Below the pieces are notes generated by a model. It was not told where the DNA came from. It saw nothing but the letters and a program-made list of their open reading frames with translations, and searched no databases. Source: G963665975 sp963665975 (lineage in GTDB: Bacteria; Bacteroidota; Rhodothermia; Rhodothermales; Bin80). From it: a stretch of 64,000 bases of DNA. Each line of letters begins with the position of its first letter. Within the stretch, counting starts at the first letter, position 1. Of this stretch, positions 56,725-64,000 are shown piece by piece. Location: assembly GCA_963665975.1 (NCBI GenBank), contig OY762508.1, positions 1,488,001 through 1,552,000 of the forward strand. The letters run 5' to 3'. A program made the position numbers and the translations under genes.

Positions 56725-56772
56725 AGTTAACTGGATAACATGATAACTAAAATACAAGTTATATAGTTAACT
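56725..56772. promoter_or_regulatory. Repeated AGTTAACT sites upstream of parA copy 2
   Basis: Two identical 8-bp palindromes AGTTAACT lie 40 bp apart (56725-56732 and 56765-56772), with related TGATAACT and AAGTTATA between. The AT-rich block starts a few bases upstream of the parA start. Such spacing (about four helical turns) suits an RHH operator or partition site. Confidence 0.55.
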
Positions 56773-57076
56773 AGTCAATTAATCCAATGATCCAAATATG
56801 AAGGTAGCCATGAATACACGAACAGGGTTGCCGGCTTACCGAAACAGATTGAGGCTATATAGGACGAGCTTCATTATGGGATACGTCGAGCTCAATTGAT
56901 GAACATGCAGAGGTGCGTTAGTGGTTCGCACGGGTGCTGTGAGCAGCCATATAACGCTTTCAACACTGTGGCAAGGGAATCAGAATGTGGTCAAGCGGAC
57001 GTGCAAACAGGCAGGAATTACAGATGCGGTTTCGCCGTTACGTCATGCCCTCGATCGCGCGCGCCCGTGCAAGTGG

Positions 57077-57230
57077 TGCAATGATCAGGACGGCATAACC
57101 GGTTTCCCGCGCCCACGTCTCCCAATCGGCCATGAATGCGTGCACTAGGGGGTGCACGTTAAATCCCGTCTACGGCGTGTCTATCTATGCCAACAAGCCT
57201 GTATCGATGATCTCGATTACCGACCTGATC
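57077..57230 (-). pseudogene. Fragment of a RepA-like ATPase gene
   Basis: About 80 bp (57077-57155) closely matches 48945-49022 of the RepA-like ATPase gene (segment around AWARDTGCAVLIIAH), and weaker similarity continues towards 57230. No open frame survives. Just beyond, 56930-57060 reads NVVKRTCKQAGITDAVSPLRHA on the plus strand, reminiscent of a tyrosine-recombinase C-terminus (phage integrase), but too short to call. Confidence 0.65.
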
Positions 57231-57235
57231 ATTAT

Positions 57236-59119
57236 TCAGTTATGCTGCGCTGCCTGCACTATATCCGGCCAATACACACAAAGCGTGCCAAATAAACGCA
57301 CCAAATCCTGAAACAGCGCCATCCGGTCTTGTGCATTCCCATCCAGATCCGACGGCAGATAAAAGCCAGTGCCGATCGCTGCCTGTTGCAGCGCACCGAT
57401 ATAAGTCTGCATGTCCTGGGTCCAATAAGGTGGGGCTTTGTGCTCCTCTTCCAGGCGCCGCTCTGCTTGAGCGATCTGCATGTTCAGCATAGTGCAGCAT
57501 TGCATGCGCACAAGGTCCTCGAACACAGACAGAGGCATCGATCCTATGCTCTCCAGAAAGTGCCCTGTCGCCCTCAGATTACGTGCGCTGTCCTTGGGGA
57601 ATAATTGTGCACCCTGCGAAAACAACAGCCCCTGGAGGAGATCATTGACCCGAAAGTCAGCGACATGCTCCAGACCCGACCCTGATTGGTGGGAGCGAGC
57701 CTCTGGCGGACAGTGTGCGATACCGTAGGGCAAATAGCCCCTGTATGATTGCTGGAAACACGAATGGAGGAGACTGCCGAAAACACCGTCTTCGTTGCGC
57801 ATCACAGGCATGAAAGGCGGAAGCAGGCTGCGATGGTCAAGTCCAATGTTGATTGTCATGCAGCTTCCGCCTGTTGCTATTGTTGGGCTGGCAGGGATTT
57901 TCAGAATCTGCCGTGTCTTCAGGTTGCGCCGATAGTCCTCCAGAGAAGCTGTTAACCGCTTGTGGCTGTCCCCTTTGAAGAAGAGACGCGCCAGATAGCT
58001 CTGCATTCCTGTATCCCCCACCGTACCACCAAAACTAACGGCCACCTTTGCCTCGCCACCATGCATACGCTGCAAAAATTCTGACGAAATGTTCTCTACA
58101 TGCAGATGGGTGTCCACCTCTAGGGAAGCTGCGCACTGCCCCAACGTTTTTCCGAGAAGACGCTCGTGGATACCCAGAAAATCTTCTTCTTTGCCTGAAG
58201 CAAAAGCAGTAGCTTCGCGGCTGTCATTGAAAAACCAGAACTCGGACAGATTCCTGGATGCCAGGGATAGACCGGATTGTAAAGACGGGGAAACGAACAC
58301 ATCACATATGGTGTCGTCATCGACCTGCAGGGATACCAGCCCAACCGTATGGAGGAGCAAGGCGTTGCGGCAGGCGCCGTAGCTGTGTGCGCAGCGTGCG
58401 TCGCCGAGCAAGGCGAAGCGTGTAACAGAGGTCGGGATCCCCGCCGCTTGGGCCAGCACGTCCGCATACTCAGCACGTTGCGTTCGATTCGTATAGTCTA
58501 TACCGACATCATAGCACTGCCGGAGCGTTTCGATTGCCTCAGCATTCCGTTGTTGCGTGCCTGGATGTTCGGAATTGTCTGCGACCAAATAGCGGACTTC
58601 GCGCCCGAAACGTTGATTGTTTGTGATATAGCTGGCGAGGCACCGATGCAGACTGTCGGTACGATTACGGGTGGGAATCCCTACGGAAGTGATGCGTGCT
58701 GGTGAAGCTTTTTCCTGATCACGTAATTTCCCAAAATATGTGCGGATGTCCGTGTCCGAAATAAGGAATCCGTCTTCGGCGAAAGCGACTAGTTCGCGCA
58801 CGACAGAATCTAATTCCGCTTTCCTGATCGGCAGCTCCACACTTGCGCCGGTAGTCCTGGTTACAACCCAGCGTAGCAGTCTACCGATGGTGGAGTGGCG
58901 GTTTGCGAGATGCTCTATGTTGCGTTGTTGGACTTCCCGGCAGTGCCTGGTGGCATGACCATCCAAAGAATCAAAGTGTCCGCAAGAGAAAAGGAGTTGG
59001 GAGAGAGATGGAGAAATCAGGCGGGTCTGCCCCGTTTGGTTGGAACGGACTAGGACTTGTTCTTTGCCCATAGACCAAGCCGTTACATTAAGATAGCGGT
59101 AACGGGAAAACGTAGGCAT
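57236..59119 (-). CDS. GT-A glycosyltransferase-like protein with PqqD-like N-terminal region
   Basis: The 627-residue protein has an N-terminal 130 residues, partly like PqqD/RRE peptide-binding domains (EQVLVRSNQTGQTRLISPSL, LLFSCGHFDSLDGH, VRELVAFAEDGFLI). A glycosyltransferase 2-like fold follows: SVGIPTRNRTDSLHRCLASY (145-164), VRYLVADNSEHP, then a DxD motif in LQVDDDTICDV (DDD at 267-269), which usually binds the metal-nucleotide sugar. A long C-terminal helical region of unknown role completes it. It is cytosolic with no signal peptide. It is divergent from the Cys-rich peptide gene at 59318 (about 200 bp between). Modification of that peptide is an inference. Confidence 0.7.
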   Translation of the reverse strand: MPTFSRYRYLNVTAWSMGKEQVLVRSNQTGQTRLISPSLSQLLFSCGHFDSLDGHATRHCREVQQRNIEHLANRHSTIGRLLRWVVTRTTGASVELPIRKAELDSVVRELVAFAEDGFLISDTDIRTYFGKLRDQEKASPARITSVGIPTRNRTDSLHRCLASYITNNQRFGREVRYLVADNSEHPGTQQRNAEAIETLRQCYDVGIDYTNRTQRAEYADVLAQAAGIPTSVTRFALLGDARCAHSYGACRNALLLHTVGLVSLQVDDDTICDVFVSPSLQSGLSLASRNLSEFWFFNDSREATAFASGKEEDFLGIHERLLGKTLGQCAASLEVDTHLHVENISSEFLQRMHGGEAKVAVSFGGTVGDTGMQSYLARLFFKGDSHKRLTASLEDYRRNLKTRQILKIPASPTIATGGSCMTINIGLDHRSLLPPFMPVMRNEDGVFGSLLHSCFQQSYRGYLPYGIAHCPPEARSHQSGSGLEHVADFRVNDLLQGLLFSQGAQLFPKDSARNLRATGHFLESIGSMPLSVFEDLVRMQCCTMLNMQIAQAERRLEEEHKAPPYWTQDMQTYIGALQQAAIGTGFYLPSDLDGNAQDRMALFQDLVRLFGTLCVYWPDIVQAAQHN

Positions 59120-59317
59120 GATATCTAGCGTGCGAATTCTTTACCAGTCCTGTATACATTCAGTGTTGAGCCAGGTTCGTTTGAATAATTGTGGCTCTTT
59201 TATATATGGGTACAACGTTGGATGCAGTTGTAACCAAAATGAGACTGAACTTGCATACTTAATCGGGCTCGCTTATCATTGGCTGGCGTACACAACCACT
59301 ATAGAGGAGATGCTGCT

Positions 59318-59545
59318 ATGAAAAAGATTCGCCTGTATGCTTTCGGCATCGTTTCAACGATGCTATTTGCGATACCGATAATGCTGGGTTCATCGGCCAA
59401 CGAAGCCCGGAATCTTTCGGTAGATGCCTGTGCTGTAAGTAATGGTGGGCCAGGGTCCTGCTGCCCTAGGAACGCAGTGTGTGTAACACCAGGAGGGAAT
59501 GAGCATGATGGCAAGCATTGGGTACCAAATGGTAGTTGCTCGTAA
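59318..59545 (+). CDS. Small secreted Cys-rich peptide (cassette 3)
   Basis: A 75-residue precursor with a Shine-Dalgarno (GAGGAG) 8 bp before the ATG. The basic N-terminus and hydrophobic core (LYAFGIVSTMLFAIPIML) give an export signal. ANEARNL follows, comparable to the NVEALA stretch of Bacteroidetes peptides, and then five Cys: DACA, SCCP, AVC and terminal NGSCS. Gly, Ser and Asn are abundant in the tail, so glycosylation or disulfide knotting is possible. The GT-like gene is divergent and the propeller gene follows after 260 bp. Confidence 0.7.
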   Translation: MKKIRLYAFGIVSTMLFAIPIMLGSSANEARNLSVDACAVSNGGPGSCCPRNAVCVTPGGNEHDGKHWVPNGSCS

Positions 59546-59805
59546 CGTCAGATGGAGCAAGTCGAGCGGGCAAAGGTGTGCCATGCCGGCGGCAAGTTGA
59601 AAGTACTTGCGAGGGCCGAGCAGTGCGGAACTGTGATCGGTAGCGTACGTAGCGGTGGGGTATTCTGATGCATAACGTCGAAGAAAGCAGTGCGCCGACA
59701 TCAGTGGAGTAGTAGGTCGTTACTGAGGTACTGCAGATTGGCTCACGGAGCGGGCACACAGTTTTCTGCGTCGCAGAAGAATCTTAGAGGCTCGAAACTA
59801 CGCAG

Positions 59806-60879
59806 ATGGTGAAACGCAGCCCAAATCTGTTGTCGGTCTGCTTGCTCTTGTTTGCCTGCGCAGGGTGTTCTCCCAAAGCGTGGAATGGTGACGAAGCCAC
59901 GGCTTGGTTCTCTGCGGACACATTGATTACGTTTGAGTTGGACGGTACCATACTGCCGCGAGCAGATTCGTTGGGGGATCCGAATGCTCTTGTCGTAGCC
60001 GGTCAGTACCTTCTCGTGGGCGACAGCAAGGCTTCTCGCCCGCTATTGGTCTTTGACCGGGATACCGGGGACTATGTCACGGCTGGCGGAGCGTTGGGAG
60101 AAGGTCCGGGAGAGATCACGACCACATCCCAATTCATTTTCCAGCCGGGCCAGAAGCACGGCTGGATCCTGAACTACAGATCTCGGTCCCTTCAGAGCAT
60201 TGATGTTGATTCCTTGGTGCTTACGGGGGTATTACCGGACCATCGGATTGGTCTGGAATCCGACGGTTTGGTAATGAGTGCTGCATGGAGTGGTAGTGAC
60301 AGCATTCTCACAATGGGTCTCCATAATGGAGGACGGTTGGCCGTGTTTTCAGCCGACGGTTCATTGGCACGAATGACTGGTCTGGTCCCTCCTGGTCTGG
60401 TCAAGACGCCTGAACATGTGCGTCAGCACGCGTACCGGGCTATGCTTAAGGCTACAAGCGATGGGAGGAAAGTTGTGGCTGCCTGTAGGCACACAGACCG
60501 GATAGAGATATACGAGGACCGAGAGTTGACGCATTTGATCCGAGGGCCCGGCTTCCATGATCCCCAGTATAAGGTGTATCACAATGAGAACGGATCGTGG
60601 CTGGGTTTCGAGCCAAACAATATATCGGGTTATCTCAGCGTATCGGTTACTGACGACCTGATTTTTGGCTTGTATTCTGGGGACGAGTGGGGGGCGAGCC
60701 AGTTTGATACTGCGGCCTCTGTTCTGGTCTTTACGTGGGATGGGCGCCCCCTTGCTGTATTACAGATACGGCCCGGGGCATTTATAAGTGCAGTATCGTC
60801 GGATGCCCGCGAACTATTTGTTCTGTACAATAGCCCCGCTCCCCTGATAATGCGTTATGCAGTGCCTCCACTGATGTAA
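59806..60879 (+). CDS. Six-bladed beta-propeller lipoprotein (cassette 3)
   Basis: A 357-residue lipoprotein with lipobox FACAGC near residues 17-22. The body carries repeated blades (LLVGDSKASRPLLVFDRDTGDYV, GALGEGPGEITTT, GWILNYRSRSLQSIDVDS, GGRLAVFSADGSLARM), matching the BF3164/TolB-like six-bladed propeller family. No enzyme motif is seen. It should sit at the outer membrane or periplasm. It follows the Cys-rich peptide gene, as in the other cassettes; a role in binding, export or display of the peptide is inferred. Confidence 0.8.
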   Translation: MVKRSPNLLSVCLLLFACAGCSPKAWNGDEATAWFSADTLITFELDGTILPRADSLGDPNALVVAGQYLLVGDSKASRPLLVFDRDTGDYVTAGGALGEGPGEITTTSQFIFQPGQKHGWILNYRSRSLQSIDVDSLVLTGVLPDHRIGLESDGLVMSAAWSGSDSILTMGLHNGGRLAVFSADGSLARMTGLVPPGLVKTPEHVRQHAYRAMLKATSDGRKVVAACRHTDRIEIYEDRELTHLIRGPGFHDPQYKVYHNENGSWLGFEPNNISGYLSVSVTDDLIFGLYSGDEWGASQFDTAASVLVFTWDGRPLAVLQIRPGAFISAVSSDARELFVLYNSPAPLIMRYAVPPLM

Positions 60880-61157
60880 GTGGATTCGGTGTAACTAGAA
60901 TGAGAATGTGGCGGCTACACGCAACTTAAGACCCTGTGTTGTTGCAGCTTGCACACGCACACGTTGGGTATAGCAAAAAAAGTCATAAATAGGCTGGTGG
61001 CACCGGCCAATTTGGGCCGAACACAGAGTCACAGGTTCTCTGGACGATCTGCTAACATGGAGACATTGCAGTACTAGCAGTCCGTGGATAAAGTCTTGGG
61101 TTGCGGCGTTTAGGCAGGGACAAGAGTACACCTACACAAGGGCAAAGTCCGACGGCA

Positions 61158-61360
61158 ATGGCATTAGGCAAGCGATGCAAGGCAGTGCAGCAGCAGTTGT
61201 ACGTGGCGACCGACAGTATTCGGTCGCTGGACAACGTGTTTTACCGGTCGTTGAACGGTTTGTTGGAGGAGCACGGATTTGACGATTTTGCGGAGGAGGC
61301 GTGTCGGGAGTTTTACGCGGATACCCGTGGGCGTCCGGGGGTGCCACCGGTCATAGTGAT
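61158..61360 (+). pseudogene. Transposase N-terminal fragment (DUF772 type)
   Basis: ATG 61158 begins MALGKRCKAVQQQLYVATD, then YRSLNGLLEEHGFDDFAEEACREFYADTRGRPGVPP. This is the N-terminal DUF772 domain of IS1182/IS5-like transposases. It breaks off after about 65 residues. Confidence 0.75.
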
Positions 61361-61386
61361 AAGCGTCCTGACAATCGAGCACCGGG

Positions 61387-61742
61387 TCATGAGCGCTTTC
61401 TGGATTTTTTTGACAGCGCCCGGTGAAGGCCGCTGAAGTGAATGCGCACACTGAAGTGTTCGCTAATGAGTTCGGCGAGTTTGCGGATGCTCACATCGCC
61501 ATGTGTGGCTCGGTAGCTGTCGGCAAATTCCAGGATCTCGGGAGTAATCTTGCGGGGGCCACGCGCCCCGGAATCAAGCCGTGCAGGCCCCCTTCCCGGA
61601 AGGCGCGTTTTGCGCGCACGCAGGTCGGAACGGACATGCCGTACCGAGCGGCCGCCTCTTCGAGGGTGGTGCCTTTCTTGTGCGAGCGTATCATCTCGTA
61701 GTGGACCTGCAGGTGTGGGCGGCCAACTCTTTCACGTGGCAT
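61387..61742 (-). pseudogene. Helix-turn-helix transposase fragment
   Basis: The first frame gives RSHKKGTTLEEAAARYGMSVPTCVRAKRAFREGGLHGL. A second frame continues ARGPRKITPEILEFADSYRATHGDVSIRKLAELISEHFSVRIHFSGLHRAL and stops at 61387. This is an HTH-containing N-terminus of a transposase such as IS630/IS481 type. A frameshift and the missing DDE domain make it a remnant. Confidence 0.7.
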
Positions 61743-61832
61743 TGCCGCCTTGTAGTTGTGCCACAGCTGTCGGGTCGGTGATATCTATTGGGAATCTGCT
61801 AGCGCAGATGGATACGTCGATCTAAGTAGGTA

Positions 61833-61862
61833 TTGACATATGATGATATCATTTGCTATCAT
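61833..61862 (+). promoter_or_regulatory. Probable promoter with palindrome, leaderless start
   Basis: TTGACA (61833-61838) and TATCAT (61857-61862) are 18 bp apart, and ATG 61869 lies at the expected transcription start, so the helicase mRNA may be leaderless. A perfect palindrome ATGATATCAT (61843-61852) sits in the spacer and could be an operator, perhaps for the helicase's own HTH domain. Confidence 0.55.
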
Positions 61863-61868
61863 TATAGC

Positions 61869-63893
61869 ATGAAACAGTCTTGGATAGGCACCGATCAAGC
61901 CACCGAATACCTCGGAATCGGTCGCACGAAGCTTTACGAGCTTACTAGGAAGGGCCGTATCCCCGCAAGACGCCTCGGTAAGAAATGGATGTATAATCGC
62001 GGGGAACTCGAAGCTTGGATACAGGGCCCTCGGCGTCTCGAGGACTTTTTTCAGGTCACACCTGTCAACATAGAGGCTAATACGGCCCTTCGAGAACCAC
62101 AGCGTGACGCCTACCTGCAAGCTGCGTCCTACTTCCAGCGTGGTGGCCAGAAAGCGCTGATTCAGCTCCCTGTCGGGTGCGGAAAGTCCGGCGTAGCGGC
62201 CATCCTTCCGTTCGGGATTGCCAAAGGCCGCGTCTTGGTAATCGCGCCGAACCTTACGATCAAGGAGGAACTCTGTAGGGCCTTCGACATCACTAATAGA
62301 CAGCAGTGCTTTTGGTGGCAGCGTGGCGTGGTCGAGCCTCCGGACATGACACACGGACCATACGTCTGCACACTCGACACCGGTAATCTCTCGGTGTGCG
62401 CAAAATCACACATCATCGTGACCAACATTCAACAACTTGGCACCAACCCGGATAAGTGGCTGCCCAAGTTTCCTAAAGATTTCTTCGACCTTATCATCGT
62501 TGACGAGGCACATCACAGTGCGGCTGTGAGCTGGCAGCGAGTCTTCGAGAGGTTTCGAGATGCGAAGGTCGTCAATCTAACTGCAACACCGTTCCGAACC
62601 GACCGGCAGGAAATTGAGGGTGAGCTCATATTCCGATACCCGTTCAAGAGTGCCACCATCAAGGGCTACGTGAAGAAGCTGAAGGCCAGCTACGTGGCCC
62701 CTAGCGAGCTCACCTTCACGATGAACGGAGAGGAGCAAACCTTCACTCTTGAAGAGGTTCTCAGGATGAAGGAAGAGACCTGGTTCAGTCGCGGTGTAGC
62801 ACTCTCAACACCGTGCAGCGTCTCGATTGTGGACAACAGCCTCGAGAAGCTGGAGCAGCTCCGGCAGACCGGGACTAAACACCAACTCATTGCCGTTGCC
62901 TGCTCGATTAACCACGCGAGACAGATTCGGTCGCTCTACAGGGAGCGGGGCTACGAGACCGCTATTGTGCATAGCAGGCCAGACAAGCGAGCCAACGAGA
63001 AGGCAAATGAAGAGGTCTTACGGGACCTTTACAGCGGTGTCCTAGACTGCATCGTTCAAGTACAGATGCTCGGTGAGGGATTCGACCATCCCAAATTGAG
63101 CGTTGCAGCGATCTTTCGTCCCTTCCGGTCCCTCGCGCCCTATATCCAATTCGTGGGTCGTATCCTGCGGGTCGTGGTCCAGAATGATCCGACCCATCCA
63201 GACAACTACGGTCACATCGTGACCCATGTCGGGATGAACTTAGACGAACTCCTTAAGCGTTTCAAACTCTTCGAAAACGATGACCAGAAATTCTGGGAGG
63301 AAGTCGCAGGCGGGAAGGATCCTGATCCACCTAAAGAAATTCTTGAAGGCAACGCTCGAATGAAGCTTCACGAGGACATGGTGGTCAGAAGCGAAATCGT
63401 AGAGCAACTGTTCGAGGAGGACTTCTCGACTGCCGACGACGCTGATATTCAGCGAGACCTTGAGAATAAACTGGAGTCCTTGGGACTCGATCCCCGCTTA
63501 GCCCATCAGGTCGTCCGGAAGAGCCGTTCCAACACACTCGGGCCCGCTATGGTGCCCGCGGCACAGCCTTTCAGCAAGATCCCCGAAAAGCAATGGAAGG
63601 AGGCGAGGAAGCGTTTGGTCGAGGAAGCGCAGCGGACCGCGAAGGTCTTGCTCAACCGCGTCGGCCTAGAACCCCACGGCATCGAGATTCCACGCAAGCT
63701 CAAGATCGAGATTGGGGCACAAAACAACTCCATCGCGGCCCTCATAATGGTCAATCAGGAGATTGCGAAAAGGGTTGGAAACGGACGCAAGAGACCAGAG
63801 TGGTCTCTTGAGGAGTTTGTTGCTGCTACGAAAGAACTCCCCGAGATATTGAATGCTCTTGTTCGGGAGCTCAAGCAAGCACAGAATGCCTAG
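61869..63893 (+). CDS. SF2 DEAD/DEAH helicase with N-terminal excisionase-like HTH
   Basis: The 674-residue protein has an N-terminal MerR/HTH_17-type DNA-binding unit (WIGTDQATEYLGIGRTKLYELTRKGRI, then RRLGKKWMYNRGELEAWI). The superfamily 2 helicase core follows: Walker A PVGCGKSGVAAILP, DEAH box IIVDEAHHS, LTATPFRT, a second RecA domain with AIVHSRPD, QMLGEGFDHP and FVGRILRVV. The C-terminal helical region (from about residue 480) is unassigned. Such combinations occur in mobile-element or defence-type helicases related to type III restriction. The next gene overlaps its 3' end by 8 bp. Confidence 0.82.
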   Translation: MKQSWIGTDQATEYLGIGRTKLYELTRKGRIPARRLGKKWMYNRGELEAWIQGPRRLEDFFQVTPVNIEANTALREPQRDAYLQAASYFQRGGQKALIQLPVGCGKSGVAAILPFGIAKGRVLVIAPNLTIKEELCRAFDITNRQQCFWWQRGVVEPPDMTHGPYVCTLDTGNLSVCAKSHIIVTNIQQLGTNPDKWLPKFPKDFFDLIIVDEAHHSAAVSWQRVFERFRDAKVVNLTATPFRTDRQEIEGELIFRYPFKSATIKGYVKKLKASYVAPSELTFTMNGEEQTFTLEEVLRMKEETWFSRGVALSTPCSVSIVDNSLEKLEQLRQTGTKHQLIAVACSINHARQIRSLYRERGYETAIVHSRPDKRANEKANEEVLRDLYSGVLDCIVQVQMLGEGFDHPKLSVAAIFRPFRSLAPYIQFVGRILRVVVQNDPTHPDNYGHIVTHVGMNLDELLKRFKLFENDDQKFWEEVAGGKDPDPPKEILEGNARMKLHEDMVVRSEIVEQLFEEDFSTADDADIQRDLENKLESLGLDPRLAHQVVRKSRSNTLGPAMVPAAQPFSKIPEKQWKEARKRLVEEAQRTAKVLLNRVGLEPHGIEIPRKLKIEIGAQNNSIAALIMVNQEIAKRVGNGRKRPEWSLEEFVAATKELPEILNALVRELKQAQNA

Positions 63894-64000
63894 GGGGAAG
63901 ACTCCATCGCTGATTGGATCGTCCCTCGGACGTCCTGCCAAAAAGATCTGCGGGCGCATGACACCATGTAGCCGCTGTCAAGTCAGTATTCCGAAGGGAG
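63886..64000 (+). CDS. Start of a coupled gene with CxxC finger (cut by window edge)
   Basis: ATG 63886 overlaps the helicase stop codon by 8 bp, and the frame is open to the end of the window. The 38 visible residues begin MPRGKTPSLIG and include KKICGRMTPCSRCQ, with a CxxC pair. It is probably a translationally coupled partner (zinc-finger or nuclease-like) of the helicase; the rest lies outside. Confidence 0.6.
   Translation, partial: MPRGKTPSLIGSSLGRPAKKICGRMTPCSRCQVSIPKG

Noticed and set aside
56896..57060. Phage integrase remnant
   Set aside because: The words KRTCKQAGIT and LRHA are suggestive, but the frame is short, lacks the Tyr and most catalytic residues, and could be chance.

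Overview
The window looks like a chromosome segment from a marine or halophilic member of the Rhodothermota/Bacteroidota lineage; this is inferred, since no rRNA is present. The supporting signs are two large secreted proteins ending in a type IX secretion (por) sorting tail, TolB-like six-bladed propeller lipoproteins, a HrcA/CIRCE-controlled groESL operon and a moderately high GC core. No tRNA, rRNA or CRISPR array was found.

From about 0.8 to 41 kb the window is mostly ordinary chromosome, densely packed on both strands: groESL, mutY, a BamA/TamA-type outer-membrane protein, rsmE, secG, the RNase P RNA gene (convergent with secG across a shared hairpin), a DUF164 coiled-coil protein, a NIF3 protein, an rpiB-like isomerase, a UMF1 transporter, serA, an acyltransferase, glutamate dehydrogenase, an unusual Na+/H+ antiporter fused to RCK and PTS-EIIA domains, terC, aroE, a leucine-rich repeat T9SS protein, an LVIVD/fibronectin T9SS protein, an amidohydrolase, glpF-glpK, a membrane-anchored subtilase, and an operon of DUF2911 protein, RidA lipoprotein and threonine-dehydratase-like enzyme.

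From about 41 to 64 kb the character changes to a graveyard of mobile DNA. Two broken IS110 copies flank a group II intron with a maturase. A second intron copy is split by an ISNCY-type element with clear target duplications. Next come a plasmid-type replication/partition operon (parA, a small presumed DNA-binding protein, a Toprim primase, a RepA-like ATPase and a truncated gene), a decayed IS5-like element with intact ends, a second parA module, and further transposase debris. A helicase with an excisionase-like N-terminus and a coupled zinc-finger gene run off the right edge.

The most interesting signal is a cassette seen three times (about 0.2-1.9, 53.5-55.7 and 57.2-60.9 kb): a short secreted cysteine-rich peptide followed by a six-bladed beta-propeller protein. 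Beside two of them lies a divergent glycosyltransferase-like gene, complete at 57.2-59.1 kb and reduced to a C-terminal scrap at 0.2-0.4 kb. The complete enzyme has an N-terminal region that resembles a PqqD-like peptide-recognition domain. I infer a secreted, possibly glycosylated Cys-peptide system, organised like the NVEALA-peptide/propeller loci of Bacteroidetes but without a visible radical SAM enzyme. Nothing here proves the modification.
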